A program made the translations under genes and the position numbers. Below the pieces are notes generated by a model. The model had not been told where the DNA came from. It saw only the letters and a list, made by a program, of their open reading frames with translations, and ran no database searches. Positions 1 through 12,574 of a DNA stretch of 64,000 nt are shown piece by piece (the first letter of the stretch is position 1; each line of letters begins with the position of its first letter). Location of the stretch: assembly GCF_910589235.1 (NCBI RefSeq), contig NC_060955.1, positions 1,230,001-1,294,000 of the forward strand, given 5' to 3'. The DNA is from Vespa crabro. Lineage: Eukaryota > Arthropoda > Insecta > Hymenoptera > Vespidae.

Positions 1-593
1 AAAGAGTGGGCATTGAACGCGGCGCGTCTCAACGAGCACTAAAAGCTTGCCTAGGCGTCACGAGGTCGTTCGTCCTTCATCGATCTAATATTTGTCTATC
101 TCTCTATCTGTCTATCTATCTATCTCTTTCTTTATTGTTCTCATCGTTAATCCTCGGAATATTCATTCATTCAAATGTTCTTTCGTTCAAAGGTTCACCT
201 TTGAGCAACAAAAAAGAAAAAAAAAAAAAAGAAACAAAAAAAAGAAAAAAAGAAAACAAAGAAAATCGAGAAAGAAATATCGATATAATAACAGACGATT
301 CTTCGAAAATTCTTAGAATCGTTCTTATTTCGATTAACATTTCTGAAAGTCGTACAACGTGTATATATACATATATAATACGGATAGGGAACGAAAAGAA
401 ACGAGATAAGGCGATAAAGACCGAGTAAACTATTATACGATAAGAGTATCCGTAGTTGGATGCCAACTACGAGAGTTAAATTCGTGAAGGCGCCTGGTAG
501 TCGTCTGCTATGCGAAAAATCGTAATGTAGCCATTTCTCGAGGATTCTTTTCCAACATTTATTATATCTACGCATGTATATATTTATACGTAC

Positions 594-596
<3 letters not shown>

Positions 597-644
<48 letters not shown>
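597..644. repeat. (AT)n microsatellite, 48 bases
   Basis: Uninterrupted alternating A and T. Confidence 0.95.
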
Positions 645-647
<3 letters not shown>

Positions 648-1212
648 GTACGCACGTAAGTAGATATAGGACGTATGCGTAGTTATCTAAGTACATGAGT
701 ACATACGTAAGATACATAAATAGCTGGATATCAGCAGGTATAAGTTAAAGAAAAGAAATAGAAGAAAACAGTGATACGTGAAGGTGAACCGGAGCAATGC
801 CATTTGTACGACGAAGAAGTGGAAAATAGGATAAAGAGAGAGAGATAGAGAGAGAGAGAACACGATAGAGATGAAAAAGAAAGATAAAAATGTAGATAAA
901 ATAAGAGGAAAAGTGAAAAGAGTGTATGATTCTAAATAAGTACGTACTATCTTGTATCGTAGTCGCGTAACATATCAACAGCCATTTTTTCGATGCTTTT
1001 CGTGGCGAGCCTCTCTTAATGGCCCGTGTGTTGGTCTCGATCAGCATTGTACCAACCGTTGCATTTTCCTCCATCGCATTTTATCCATCGTCTGGGGTAT
1101 ATCACAAGAAGTCGCGGAAAGGTAAGGAGAGGAAGTGGGGGACGGTAGCTCGTGTTCCAACGAGCAGTGGATTCGTTGTACAACGCGAGCCATTTTCCAA
1201 GAGAATGCATCT

Positions 1213-1218
<6 letters not shown>

Positions 1219-1250
<32 letters not shown>
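1219..1250. repeat. (CT)n microsatellite
   Basis: Perfect CT run of 32 bases. Confidence 0.95.
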
Positions 1251-1254
<4 letters not shown>

Positions 1255-2139
1255 GTTCCTCTATTCCTCTCTGTCTCTTTCCAGAGAGTCGTGAGAGTGC
1301 TCTCGTCAACTATATACTTTCCCTATACCCCACCTACAGAACTCTTTTTCTCTGTCTCTGTCTCTGTGTTCTATCTTGGTACGGTTGAGTGTCTATTTTC
1401 AACTACCCTCTATCCAAAACCACGGAGAACAGCGTCCCGTTTTCGCAAAGACTTGGAAGGTAGTGAAACGTTCGGAGGCTGGAGGGAACGACTCAGGAAA
1501 CATAAAGAGAAAGATGAAGAGAGATAGATAGATGGATAGATATAGATGGATAGAGATAGAGAGAGAGAAAGAGAGAGAGAAGGTCGTTTGACAAGTAAAT
1601 TGTCCTGTTTGATGTCAATGGCTGATGCGACCCGAAACATCCTTCAAAGAGAATCCAGAGACGTTACTCTAAGCTCCTACGAAAACTATGAGGAGATAGA
1701 TAGAGAGAGAGAGAGGAGAGAGAGATAGATAGAGAGATAAAGTTAGGCTGATATTCGACTCTACCTAGGATCTTAGACTCGTAGAAAAATAAATGTGCTC
1801 GAGTCGAATATTTATTATTTGAAAAGTTGAAAGTGTCTACAAACTGTCGACAGCACGCTAGATCCAAACTATATGTATTTACGTCGTATGTGTACGGCTT
1901 TCAAAAAGCTTCTTTTTCTCTACTTCATTTCTTCCTTTCTTTCTATCTTTCTTTCTTTCTTTTTTTCTTTCTTTTTCAAATACCGACGTCGCAAATCTCG
2001 TCAACTCTTTTTTTCTCTTTGAAACTTATCTTCCATCATGATTTCATCTTTTCTCCTCTTATAGTGCCAGCTGTTACTTGTTTCTATGGATATACTTCAT
2101 GATCTGGATATGTTTCATGGTGATACGCGTTATGTTCTG

Positions 2140-2142
<3 letters not shown>

Positions 2143-2186
<44 letters not shown>
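2143..2186. repeat. (CT)n microsatellite
   Basis: Perfect CT run of 44 bases. The reading frames over it produce only Leu-Ser repeats. Confidence 0.95.
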
Positions 2187-2192
<6 letters not shown>

Positions 2193-2507
2193 ATCTGTTG
2201 ACTATAGTAGAAACACATTGCGTTGGAACGCGTACAAGTCTATTCGTCGTCATTACGTCGGACATCACTCGTCACCGTCAACCAGAAAATCGGATATATC
2301 TGATCTACGATAGACTAGATCTAGGAGGTATCTAAGCGTGTTACGAGAGAAAGTACAGGAACACTTTCAAAATAGTTTCCATGTATCTTTGATGTTGGCA
2401 TGTATTACATATATCATTCCTTAACAACGAAAGATTCTGTTAACTTCGTCGTATTATCGTATTTCATTTTAACGAAGGACACACTTTTTTGTAGAAAAAA
2501 AGAAAGA

Positions 2508-2508
<1 letters not shown>

Positions 2509-2537
<29 letters not shown>
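2509..2537. repeat. (AAAT)n microsatellite followed by A-rich run
   Basis: Tandem TAAA units grading into A-rich DNA up to about 2575. Confidence 0.85.
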
Positions 2538-2549
<12 letters not shown>

Positions 2550-2855
2550 AAAAAGAAAAAAAAAAAGAAAAAAGATAGGAATCATCGAAATCATGAGACT
2601 AAGAATCTCGTTGAAATTTCATCGATGATACGCGTTATAAATCGATTTTCACGCTTGAGACAATTATCACCCTATAAATCGTAAGTTTAACGTGCTTTTA
2701 TACTTCTTGTTTCTCGGATAGAGTACGTCAGTAAGTTATGTGAGTATGTGAGTATGTACGTACACGTACACGTATATGTAAATACATTATGATTCCTAGA
2801 ACGGTCGATTAAATGGCCGACATTCGTGTTCGTAGTAAGATCGAGCTATACAAAC

Positions 2856-2954
2856 CTCGCTCCATTGATCGGCCTCCCACATTGGACAAGAGATAATGTT
2901 ACAGGTCTCCTGTACTCGTGGTTTGTGCGTGACACTGCATTTATGCTCTGGCAA
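2856..2954 (-). CDS. Exon 9: second half of TSP1 repeat 3 and start of repeat 4
   Basis: This 99-base exon (33 codons, phase 0/0) has acceptor cattgttacag and donor gtttgt, a weaker but valid donor. It encodes LPEHKCSVTHKP, then QETCNIISCP, closing repeat 3 with Cys 380, 392 and 397. It ends MWEADQWSE, the tryptophan-containing start of repeat 4. No matching continuation starting with a C-x-x-(S/T)-C-G motif was found on the minus strand between 1 and 2855, so the next exon lies outside the window. Confidence 0.92.
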
Positions 2955-3138
2955 CTGTAACAATGTGATTTACGTTCTTTTGTCATTGTAAATCAAACGT
3001 CGAACATTATAAATTTTATTATTAAGAAAATTCTTATAACATATGTATTCGCGTTTTGCTCCGGTTTATTTAAAATAAATAAATTTATATAAATTATCGT
3101 TCATTTTACTTATATCTTTGTTATCGTATTATTTAATC

Positions 3139-3193
<55 letters not shown>

Positions 3194-3723
3194 AAAAGGA
3201 ATTACAAAATAGATCCGTACAAATCGTTAGAAAACTTTTTCTATTCTGGCACAGTGGTGGTACACTTTAGCGAAACGAAAAAGTGAAAAGTACCTAAGTA
3301 TACGAAAGTTATTTCTACGTCTTGCACTTATGCATCACCGAGGCGAACGAGATTCGCGGCTCTCTGCATCCGAGCCAGAAAGTCTCGGATGAGAAAATTT
3401 TTACGACGTAATGTCGGCTTACCACGAACTACATAGTCCTCTAAGCTTAAACGAACCGAACGAGGTTAAGGATATGTTCGACCAAATCGATCCACGAAGG
3501 ACAATCTTATATACGTATCTGTCGTTTTCGTCGTAATCCAAAGATGAAAGGAAAAAAAGATAAAAGGCAACGAAAAAGAAAAAGAAAAAGAAAAAAAAAA
3601 AAAGAAAAAAAAAGAAAAGAAAAAAAATATATTGAAATTTAACCTCTGTCCCATGAATACGTCGGAATTTATTTTTCGTCGCGCGAACGCACGTTTTTGC
3701 GTATCGGCCGGCCGTAGAAAATG

Positions 3724-3754
<31 letters not shown>

Positions 3755-4125
3755 AAACAAGAAAAAAATAGGAAAAAATTGTTCGACGATTTTTACCTTC
3801 GTAGTTTCGTTGCCATTTTCTTCGGTACAAAAGACAGCTCTGGTTCTCGATCCGCCACCGCAACTTGCGCTGCACTTGCTCCATTCTCCGCTTATCCATC
3901 TGAAAGTAAAGGAGAAAAGAAAAAAGTAAGGAAAAATAGAAGGAAAGGAGAGAAAGAGAAAGAGAGAAAAAGAAAGAAAAGAAAAGAAAAGAAAAAGATT
4001 TAAACATCGGAATACCATACTGGAAGAATATTCTTCCTTGTATCCTTTGATGTGCTATGGCACACTGCCACAATCACACTGTTACATAAGCATAGTACAA
4101 ATGGTAATAGTAATAGTAATAGTAA

Positions 4126-4169
<44 letters not shown>

Positions 4170-4856
4170 ATAGTGTAGTACATTTGCAAGAGGTTCTTCG
4201 TAGAAATTGCTGGTTCATAAAATTCCAACATTCGCTCGAATAAAAAAACTGATTCACGAGGTCGCACACATTTATCGTGAGAGAAATTACGCTTTCGAAT
4301 TTCGATGAGTTTTTACGCTTGTAATTCAACGTAGGTAGGTACGTACGATTCGAGTCGTTGAACGCGTTACAACACGAAGTCCCGAAGCCATTATCGTTCG
4401 ACTATCGTAGAGTAGAAGAGGAGAAAGAGGAGGAAAAAGAGGAAGAGGAGGAGGAGGTGGAGGAGGAGGAGGAGGAACACGCGATGGGGCTGTTTCTCCA
4501 AGGTTGCGCAAGTAGTAAAAGCGATATTCGCTCGAACGAAAACTCATTTTAATTCGAAAAGTGGAAGATCAATTGGCTATGATAACGATTCATTCTTTTC
4601 ATTATACCGTTTTAATTAAATTTTGTTTTTCGATTGAGTTTTTAAATAAACGGTATTCCTTCGTTACTATAGAAATATTTTGAATGTAATTTTTTTTTTT
4701 TTATTTTTAAATAAAAATTAAACAAGTATTCAGACTAACTAGGATTGCGTCCAAGATTGACCTTTTTTTTTATTATTCTTTTTTTTCTTTTTTTTCAATG
4801 GTCTAGTTAATCGATCCTTCTTTATATTTCCGTTAGAATTATAGAAATATTTTTAC

Positions 4857-4889
<33 letters not shown>

Positions 4890-5305
4890 TTTTTTTTTTT
4901 TGGTTTTTTAATAGAAAGAAATGTGTTATTTAAAAAAGAAGAGAAAAAAAAAAACTAAGTCGACTATGAGTTCGACGTGATCGTTCATTTTAAATATTGA
5001 AACTTTGACGCAAAACCGGACTTCATATTCTTCTTATTTTTCGTCCTTCTCTATTTTTTTCTTTTGTCCCTTTTGTATTCTTTTCTTTCTCCTATTTCTC
5101 ATTTCAGAAAAATCCTCTCTAAGAGAAGACGGAACACGTTCGCACCTACAAATCTCTGAAATATTCAAAACCGAGATGTGTGAAATGTTAAACGAAGCTG
5201 TCTCTTGCTTAACACCATCGTCGTCTATTCGAGGAAATAGTCGACGATACGAAATACGTCGTTGAATTTACACTTTTATGTTGAAAATGAATATGTATAT
5301 ATATA

Positions 5306-5336
<31 letters not shown>

Positions 5337-5412
5337 AAGAAAGAGAGAGAGAAAGAGATAGGAAGAGTAAGACGGACAGATGAAAAAATTAAATTAACAA
5401 TTAAACTCTCTT

Positions 5413-5467
<55 letters not shown>

Positions 5468-6064
5468 TGATAATATTCGATCGTACTTTCTGGCCAACAT
5501 CAATTTCGTAAAAAGAAGAAGAAGAAAAAAAAAGAAATATTATACTCAATAACGATATCTTTTAAATAAGATAATGGATCGAATGAGAAGATAATTTATT
5601 AAGTGCCTAACTCGTTTATCGCGGGATCGTTAAAAGCGAACAAAGTTAAAAGGGTGGTATCGAGTGTTTCTCGAGTTGTCTGATATAATTGAATAAGGAA
5701 CATCTATCTGAAGGGTTCGGAAACTTTTATGGATCGATATCCATTTTCAGTGACGCGATCATTTTACAAGAATAACTCGAAAATATAATTGCCATCGATA
5801 GTTCATTGATAAATAATTTCAAACTTGCTTGTTGGATGTTATTAAATATCGATTATTCTTTTCCGTGACTTTTATTGCCCAACTTGACTTTTCTTTTATT
5901 TTTCTTCTTTTTCCAATCGTAAAACAAATTGCAAAATTTAGAAATTTTTCTTCCATCGAAACTTTACGTCGAATAAATAGACGATTAAAATTAATATAAG
6001 GATTAAGAATATGCTGTTTACATATTTAATTCTGCTTTATATTTAATGATAATCAAATAGAACG

Positions 6065-6111
<47 letters not shown>

Positions 6112-7232
6112 AAATATAAGCTTAGTTGTGCTATCTTTAATTTTTCAATGACTCACGTAAAATTTTACATCTATGACGAATATTTTCAAAATATTATGAT
6201 CTCGAGATATACGATTAGTTCGAGAATAAGACGCAATGTCGTAGAGATTTGTATATAATAAAGAAACACTGTTATGTATCAAGGTCGAAACGATAGGACA
6301 TTTCGTTAATACGTTTAGAAATTATTCAGTATTACGTGATCCATCGACGAGTGAACATTACAGTGACATATTAAACAAATGTATAAGTATGAAATATAAG
6401 TGGGGAAGAATGTTAAATGAGTTCGGGAAAAAAAAGGAAAAATAAATAAAATAAATAAATTCTCGAATTAAAAACAATCAACGACTGTTAGTAGCAAGGA
6501 TATCTAAAGTGATAAAAAGATGTTGTGACGTAGTGTGTCTCTTCTGTATTTCCTTTTCTTATTAAAAAATATTAAAAATTATTCGGAAACGGTGCGATGA
6601 TGATATTTCTACTAGAAAAAAAAGAAAAAAAAAAAAGAAAAAAAAAGAAAGGAACAAAAAGAAAAAATCTTTATATTTTCAAACTAAGAAGATAAGAGTT
6701 AAACGAACAAAGAAGAAAGGAAAAAGAGAAGGAAAAGAAAACAAAAAAAGTAAACTCCTTTTTCCCTTTGTATTTCATGAAGGAGTTTAACGAAGACAGA
6801 AATTGTATATATCTCCGTGTTTCGTGCAACGATACTCACTTTGTCGTGCAGGGATGCGTGTTGCATGGCACGAGAGTCTTCTCAGGTCTTTCATCGTTCT
6901 TGCAATGGCTGTCGTTGACAACACGATCGTCCGTTCCTACTGCTTTACAAACTGGCATTGCTATTTTAAAACCTAAGGAATAACGACAAAATACTTGATA
7001 AAGAGAAGCCCAAAAATTCTACGTTCATTCGAGTTAAAGAAAAGTAAGATGCACGATATAATTCATTTAAATCCAATCTGATTCATGTATAATAGATTTA
7101 TTTATAAATCCGAGATCTTTAATAACGATCGATTATTTAATTTAAATTAATTTTAATAAGAATTTTTCTTCTGTTTCGAATAAGCGAAATCATCTTAGTT
7201 TTTCTTTTTTTCCTCTTTTTTTTATTTGTTTT

Positions 7233-7294
<62 letters not shown>

Positions 7295-8363
7295 ATCCTT
7301 TTATAAGGACTCAGTCTCATAATATTCTTCCAGATACGTTTTTCTCCGTTATTATCTAAGTTTATGAAAGGGAAAGGAGAATAATTTAAATATAATCAAT
7401 CGACTAATGAACGATTCGATCTTTTTTTTTTTTAAATAAATAAAAAAAAAAAAAGAAAAAAAAAAGAAAAGAAAAAAAAGGAAAAATAAGCGAATCTAAG
7501 TGGAGAAGGTTTGATCGAGTAAAAGACATTTTTATTGAATTTTCAATCTTTTCTTAAAGGGACACAGAGTAAAAAAAAAAAGATTGCGTTGATATGACGG
7601 CAACGTCCGATATGAAATTTTTTTGTCAAAGAGAATCTCCCTTGGAATAGAGGGGATGAGTTGAGAGAGATGAGGTAGGGTGGGAGATTGGGGGTTGGGG
7701 AATCGACGGGTGGGAGTGGAGGTGGGGTGGGTGGGGTGACGGGCAGAGGGATGATCGTCTGGAAATAAGAAATTACTTACCTCCGCCGCAGGACTTGGAG
7801 CAAGCGGATATCGGTTCCAAGTTCCAAGAGTATTTCGATTGACAGCTCGATCCATTTCCGCCACAAACTCCGCACGCATCCGTGTTCTTGCTACTTCCGA
7901 CTCGCAAATCGCAGCCCACTTTCTGTGAACACGACAACGTATTGACGTTTTATCGAGTCTTCACGAATAAGAAAAAGAAAAAGGAAGAATTGATCGCACA
8001 TATATTCGATAAGAATCTTTGCGATAACTTTTTGTACATATTACGTTAATGCAATTTAAAAAAGAAAATTATATATATATATATATATATGTATATATTC
8101 CTTAATATTATTATTAATAAATGTTTCATAACGAAAAAAAAAAAATATATATATATATAGTATATATGTATATATATTTTTTATTTATTTATTTATCTTT
8201 AATTCGCACAAAAATTCTATCTAATAAATATTTCTCATTGTTAATTACGTCGTAATCGAAATGAAATCACCAATTATGGTGGCAATTATCGCAAAAGATT
8301 TAACGATTTCTATTCTCATCCCTAGCTCTTTTCTCGCATTATTTTTTCGCATTGTCATGATTA

Positions 8364-8401
<38 letters not shown>

Positions 8402-8773
8402 CTTTTTTTTTCCTGAAAACGAAAATTGATTCTTCGTATCTTTTATTTCTTTTATATCCTATTATCTATCGATTTATTCGATCAATTTTGTCGATTTAAA
8501 AGTAGGTATTATAAAATTAACGAAAGGAGGAAAACAAAAGTTAATTCCTTTTTGACCGAGATACTTATCGGTGAGGATCTTTCGACAAGAAGTCGAGAAA
8601 GATAGAAAGATAGGAAGGAAGGAAGGAAGGAAGGAAGGAAGATGAAAGGAGAAAAAGGTTGACGTCGATTCGTGACCTGGCTTGGACCGTAGACTGATTT
8701 GTCATTCAGCTTGCATAGAGGTTTCCTCGTACCTTGAGAAGAGTACATTATTCATTTCTTATCCGGTGTGTTT

Positions 8774-8810
<37 letters not shown>

Positions 8811-9569
8811 GGGGGGAGGGATGGGAGTGGGAAGTGAAGCATATTATAAAAAAAGAGTACACGACGATAACAAGAAGAGTAGAGAAGAGATAGACAGAGT
8901 AAAAAAGATAGACGTGCGCTTAATGAGATCATACACGTAGACCGATTGATAGATTACCGAAGATCCAAGTAATTAGATATTTTAAGGAAAAAGATCCTTG
9001 ATATTATAGTAGTATATATATATATATATACCTATCGTTGTTTTTTTTTTTTATTTTAGGAAATCGATTAGATACTATATACCGGTAGAAAAAGGAACGC
9101 TGTAAAATATAAAAATATTGAACGAAGAATAGAATGAATGATATATCCTCATGAATCACTCAATAGAATATTTATTTATAACGTTGGTAAAAAATTGTCA
9201 TCTTCGATATATCCTCTATGATAGGTTCGTTCGATAATTACGAAAAATGTCATTGATATATCTGCGGATTAACGAAAGAAGGACAAAAAAGAAACAAAAG
9301 AAATGAAAAAAAAAGAAAACAAAAAAATAAAAAAAAGAAATAAAAGAAGAAAAAGAAAAATGGAAAATATCGGGACGTTCTTTTCTTCTTACACCGATTT
9401 TTATTTATTTACTTTTCTTTTTTATTTTTCTTTCTTTCTTTCTTTTTCTTTTTTTTCTTGTTTCATTCAATTTCTCTCTACGTATATTGTGTACGAAAAT
9501 GAAATGCAATTGAGTCCTGTATGAAATTCCAAACGTTGTGTCCATTATGGAACGTATATATGTATTTAT

Positions 9570-9623
<54 letters not shown>

Positions 9624-9880
9624 TCGAGAGATCGAACTTCGCGGCTTCGAGTGGCTATTTGACGGAATTTGTGGGCGGAATAATAATTCGTTAAAGAAGA
9701 ACCGCGAACGGAATGTTCTGTAAACGTGCGGGTATCCACGTGTGCGAGTATGTATGTATGTATGTATGTATGTATGTATGTATGTATATGTGTGTCTGCC
9801 TACATGTTTGAAAGTTATATCGATATTTAATTTCACAGGAGAATGAATTCATTTTTCCACATTTCTTCGTCAGTCGAATT

Positions 9881-9912
<32 letters not shown>

Positions 9913-10279
9913 GTCGATTCGTTTCGGGATAACCATGTTTCCAGCGTATCGTCTTATGCAAATGTTATTGTATCCAAGCTCTCTTGCATTTCGTACGTAC
10001 GTAGGAGTTTTGCGTGTATAAGATATGCAATATTTAACCGTAAAGAATGAATATACATACATACATACATACAAACATACTTACATACATATATATATAT
10101 ATGTATGTATTCCATATATATGTTATATATAAACTATATTTACATTTATAATTAGATAAAGGAAAAAAATTTTATATACAAAGAGGAAGGGAGAAAAATG
10201 TTTGAGAAATATTTTCGTAGACATTATAAAATGTTATTAACAAAAAAGGAGATAGAAAGAAACTGATAGAGATAGAGAT

Positions 10280-10319
<40 letters not shown>

Positions 10320-11058
10320 CGAGTAAATATCATATAAAAGCTTATAAATATAAATGTCGTGATTTAATTTTCTTATTTGATCGAAATATAGAATGTATTA
10401 GATTTAGTTTTCGACGTCCCAAAGGACGAAAATATATCCTAACGTTATTTCGAGATTAGATTTACATTAGCCGAGGTTATATACATATAAAACGCGGCCA
10501 GTGGAGTCCAGTAATTGAAAGATAGGGCCCCTGTCGTAGCAAGGTGGTTATTTCTCTAAGTAAACAAACCAAGAAGAAAATGGATGAAAGAGTCGGTCGA
10601 ACGTGCGAAATGAAAGATCGTGGAATTTAATGGGAGCCATTCTCTCTCTCTCCTTCCATTATCACCCTATCATCCCCTTTTCTTTTCGATTATGTCACTC
10701 TTATAATCCTATTTGCGTATTTGTATATCCATTGGATCAATATTATTAAAAATCGAATGTAACAATCCTACAGATTTTATATTTTTCTTTTTCTTTCTTT
10801 CTTTCTTTCTTTCTTATTTTTTTTTTTTCTTCTTTTACTTCATACCCAACTTATTCGAGTTAAATTATTATAATTTATTATTAATTCGTACAGATTTAAA
10901 TACAATGGAATTGCATTTGTTTGTCGTTCATTAATAAATCAATCGATTAATTAATAGATAGATATTTCATCTAACGAGAAATATTTTTAAATGGATAAAG
11001 TTATATTATAATATATGAATCTTCTTGCAATTTGCATTTCGTTACTTATTCTCGTAAA

Positions 11059-11132
<74 letters not shown>

Positions 11133-11350
11133 CGTTTATGATTATTAATCGTATTTATACGAAGAGCGCATTCGAAATACCTTATTAATGAGAGCTCGTA
11201 TCGCCCGTTATGCATTCAACGAGGCAACCATTTTTGCTCCATTACGATACGCTCCTCTCTCCAACATCTCAGAAAATACCCCTTTCCATCTTCCTTTTCA
11301 CCTTTTCTCTCCTTTCAACGTGATTCCTTCGATAATAGGATTTGTAGGCC

Positions 11351-11386
<36 letters not shown>

Positions 11387-11429
11387 ATTGGAAGAGAAAA
11401 GCTCTTCTCTCTCCCTCTCTCCATCTCTT

Positions 11430-11483
<54 letters not shown>

Positions 11484-12085
11484 GACACATCTTCCTCTTT
11501 TCCACTTTCACTTCCTTCCTACGTTTTTCTGTATTTTTAGCGGAAACAATGGGATTTACGTGGGACGTTCAAGAATTTTATTACTCCTAGAATCTACCTA
11601 TTTTATCGTTAAAATTCTCGCGATATTTCTTACGATGGTTTTATCTTTTCTCTCTGTCTCTCTCTCTCTCTTTTTTTTTGTTCTTCTTTTCTTGGGGGGT
11701 TTTTTTTTTTTTTTTTCCTTATTTCCATTGCATTTCAAAAGAACGAACGTATCTGGACACTCAAGCGTTTATACCTTTCGAGTTTAGGCATTGATACAAA
11801 TTTTGCGCCGAAATAATATTTTCATTTATTTTTCCCCTTTCTTTTTTATTCTTTTTCTCAGCAAAGTTACTTTTATTTCTTTTCTCCCTCTCTCTCTCTC
11901 TCTTTCTCTCTCTCGTTCTCTATCTTTTTTTCTTCCAACTATTTTTATCTTTTTTATTTTATTCTTTTTTTCTTTTCAACAAATGGAATAACGGTTGGCA
12001 AGGATAAGAACTATCTTTTTTTTTCGGCTGAACGAACGCTCAGGAAGAAGCGAAAGATCGAGAAAGAGAGAGAGAAAGTGAGAGA

Positions 12086-12122
<37 letters not shown>

Positions 12123-12521
12123 CCGGCAAGAGGAGCGGGAAAGCAATTTCCAGTGAAACTCTGCGAGAAGACAAATTCTAACGAGTGAACGTAATACAAA
12201 AGCGGAAGTGAGCTGAGTCGTGCAAGCTACGGGGGTAGGTGGGTAGGTGGGTGGGGGTGGGGGAGGCCACATCGAGCGTGTTCGTCCGAAGCGGAAGAAA
12301 GGAGGCAAGGCCTTTAATAATGCAAAGCCAGTTTACGTTTACCGTAGCTAGCCTCGGCTACGCGCTTAATTACACTCGTAGACTCGTCCCGCTGATTAGA
12401 TATTGTCCTTCCAACTTCATTCTCGCGGTTATGAAATTCCGTTAATTATTTTCTCGACGGTACGACGGCGAGTCGTGCGAATTCTCTATCTAGAGAATCG
12501 TAACGAGAGATAGAGATAGAA

Positions 12522-12574
<53 letters not shown>

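Larger units (their letters stand above)
1..2855 (-). other. Partial intron 9 (no coding exon found)
   Basis: Lying downstream of the exon 9 donor in the direction of transcription, this stretch should be intronic. It holds a (TA)n run, several (CT)n and (GA)n tracts and A-rich runs. Repeat-poor parts at roughly 420-570, 960-1190 and 2200-2480 were read on both strands and give no recognisable domain or well-formed exon. Confidence 0.7.
3900..6839 (-). other. Intron 7
   Basis: This 2.9 kb intron between exons 7 and 8 holds trinucleotide tracts (TAG, GGA, TTA), a GT/GA/CT cluster at 5306-5460, a (TA)n run at 6067-6109, and otherwise unique AT-rich DNA between about 5560 and 6600. No exon-like segment was seen. 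Confidence 0.8.
6973..7780 (-). other. Intron 6, with G-rich tract just past the donor
   Basis: This 808-base intron contains a (AT)n run at 7237-7289, A-rich runs at 7440-7490, and a strongly G-rich plus-strand tract at 7678-7743, close to the exon 6 donor. Confidence 0.85.

Noticed and set aside
3419..4018. 199-codon minus-strand open frame around exon 8
   Set aside because: Only residues from 3797-3899 are real coding sequence. The rest is readthrough into A-rich intron DNA that translates as polyphenylalanine.
6768..6983. 71-codon plus-strand open frame
   Set aside because: It is antisense to exon 7, whose minus-strand translation has the cysteine pattern of a TSP1 repeat and valid splice sites.
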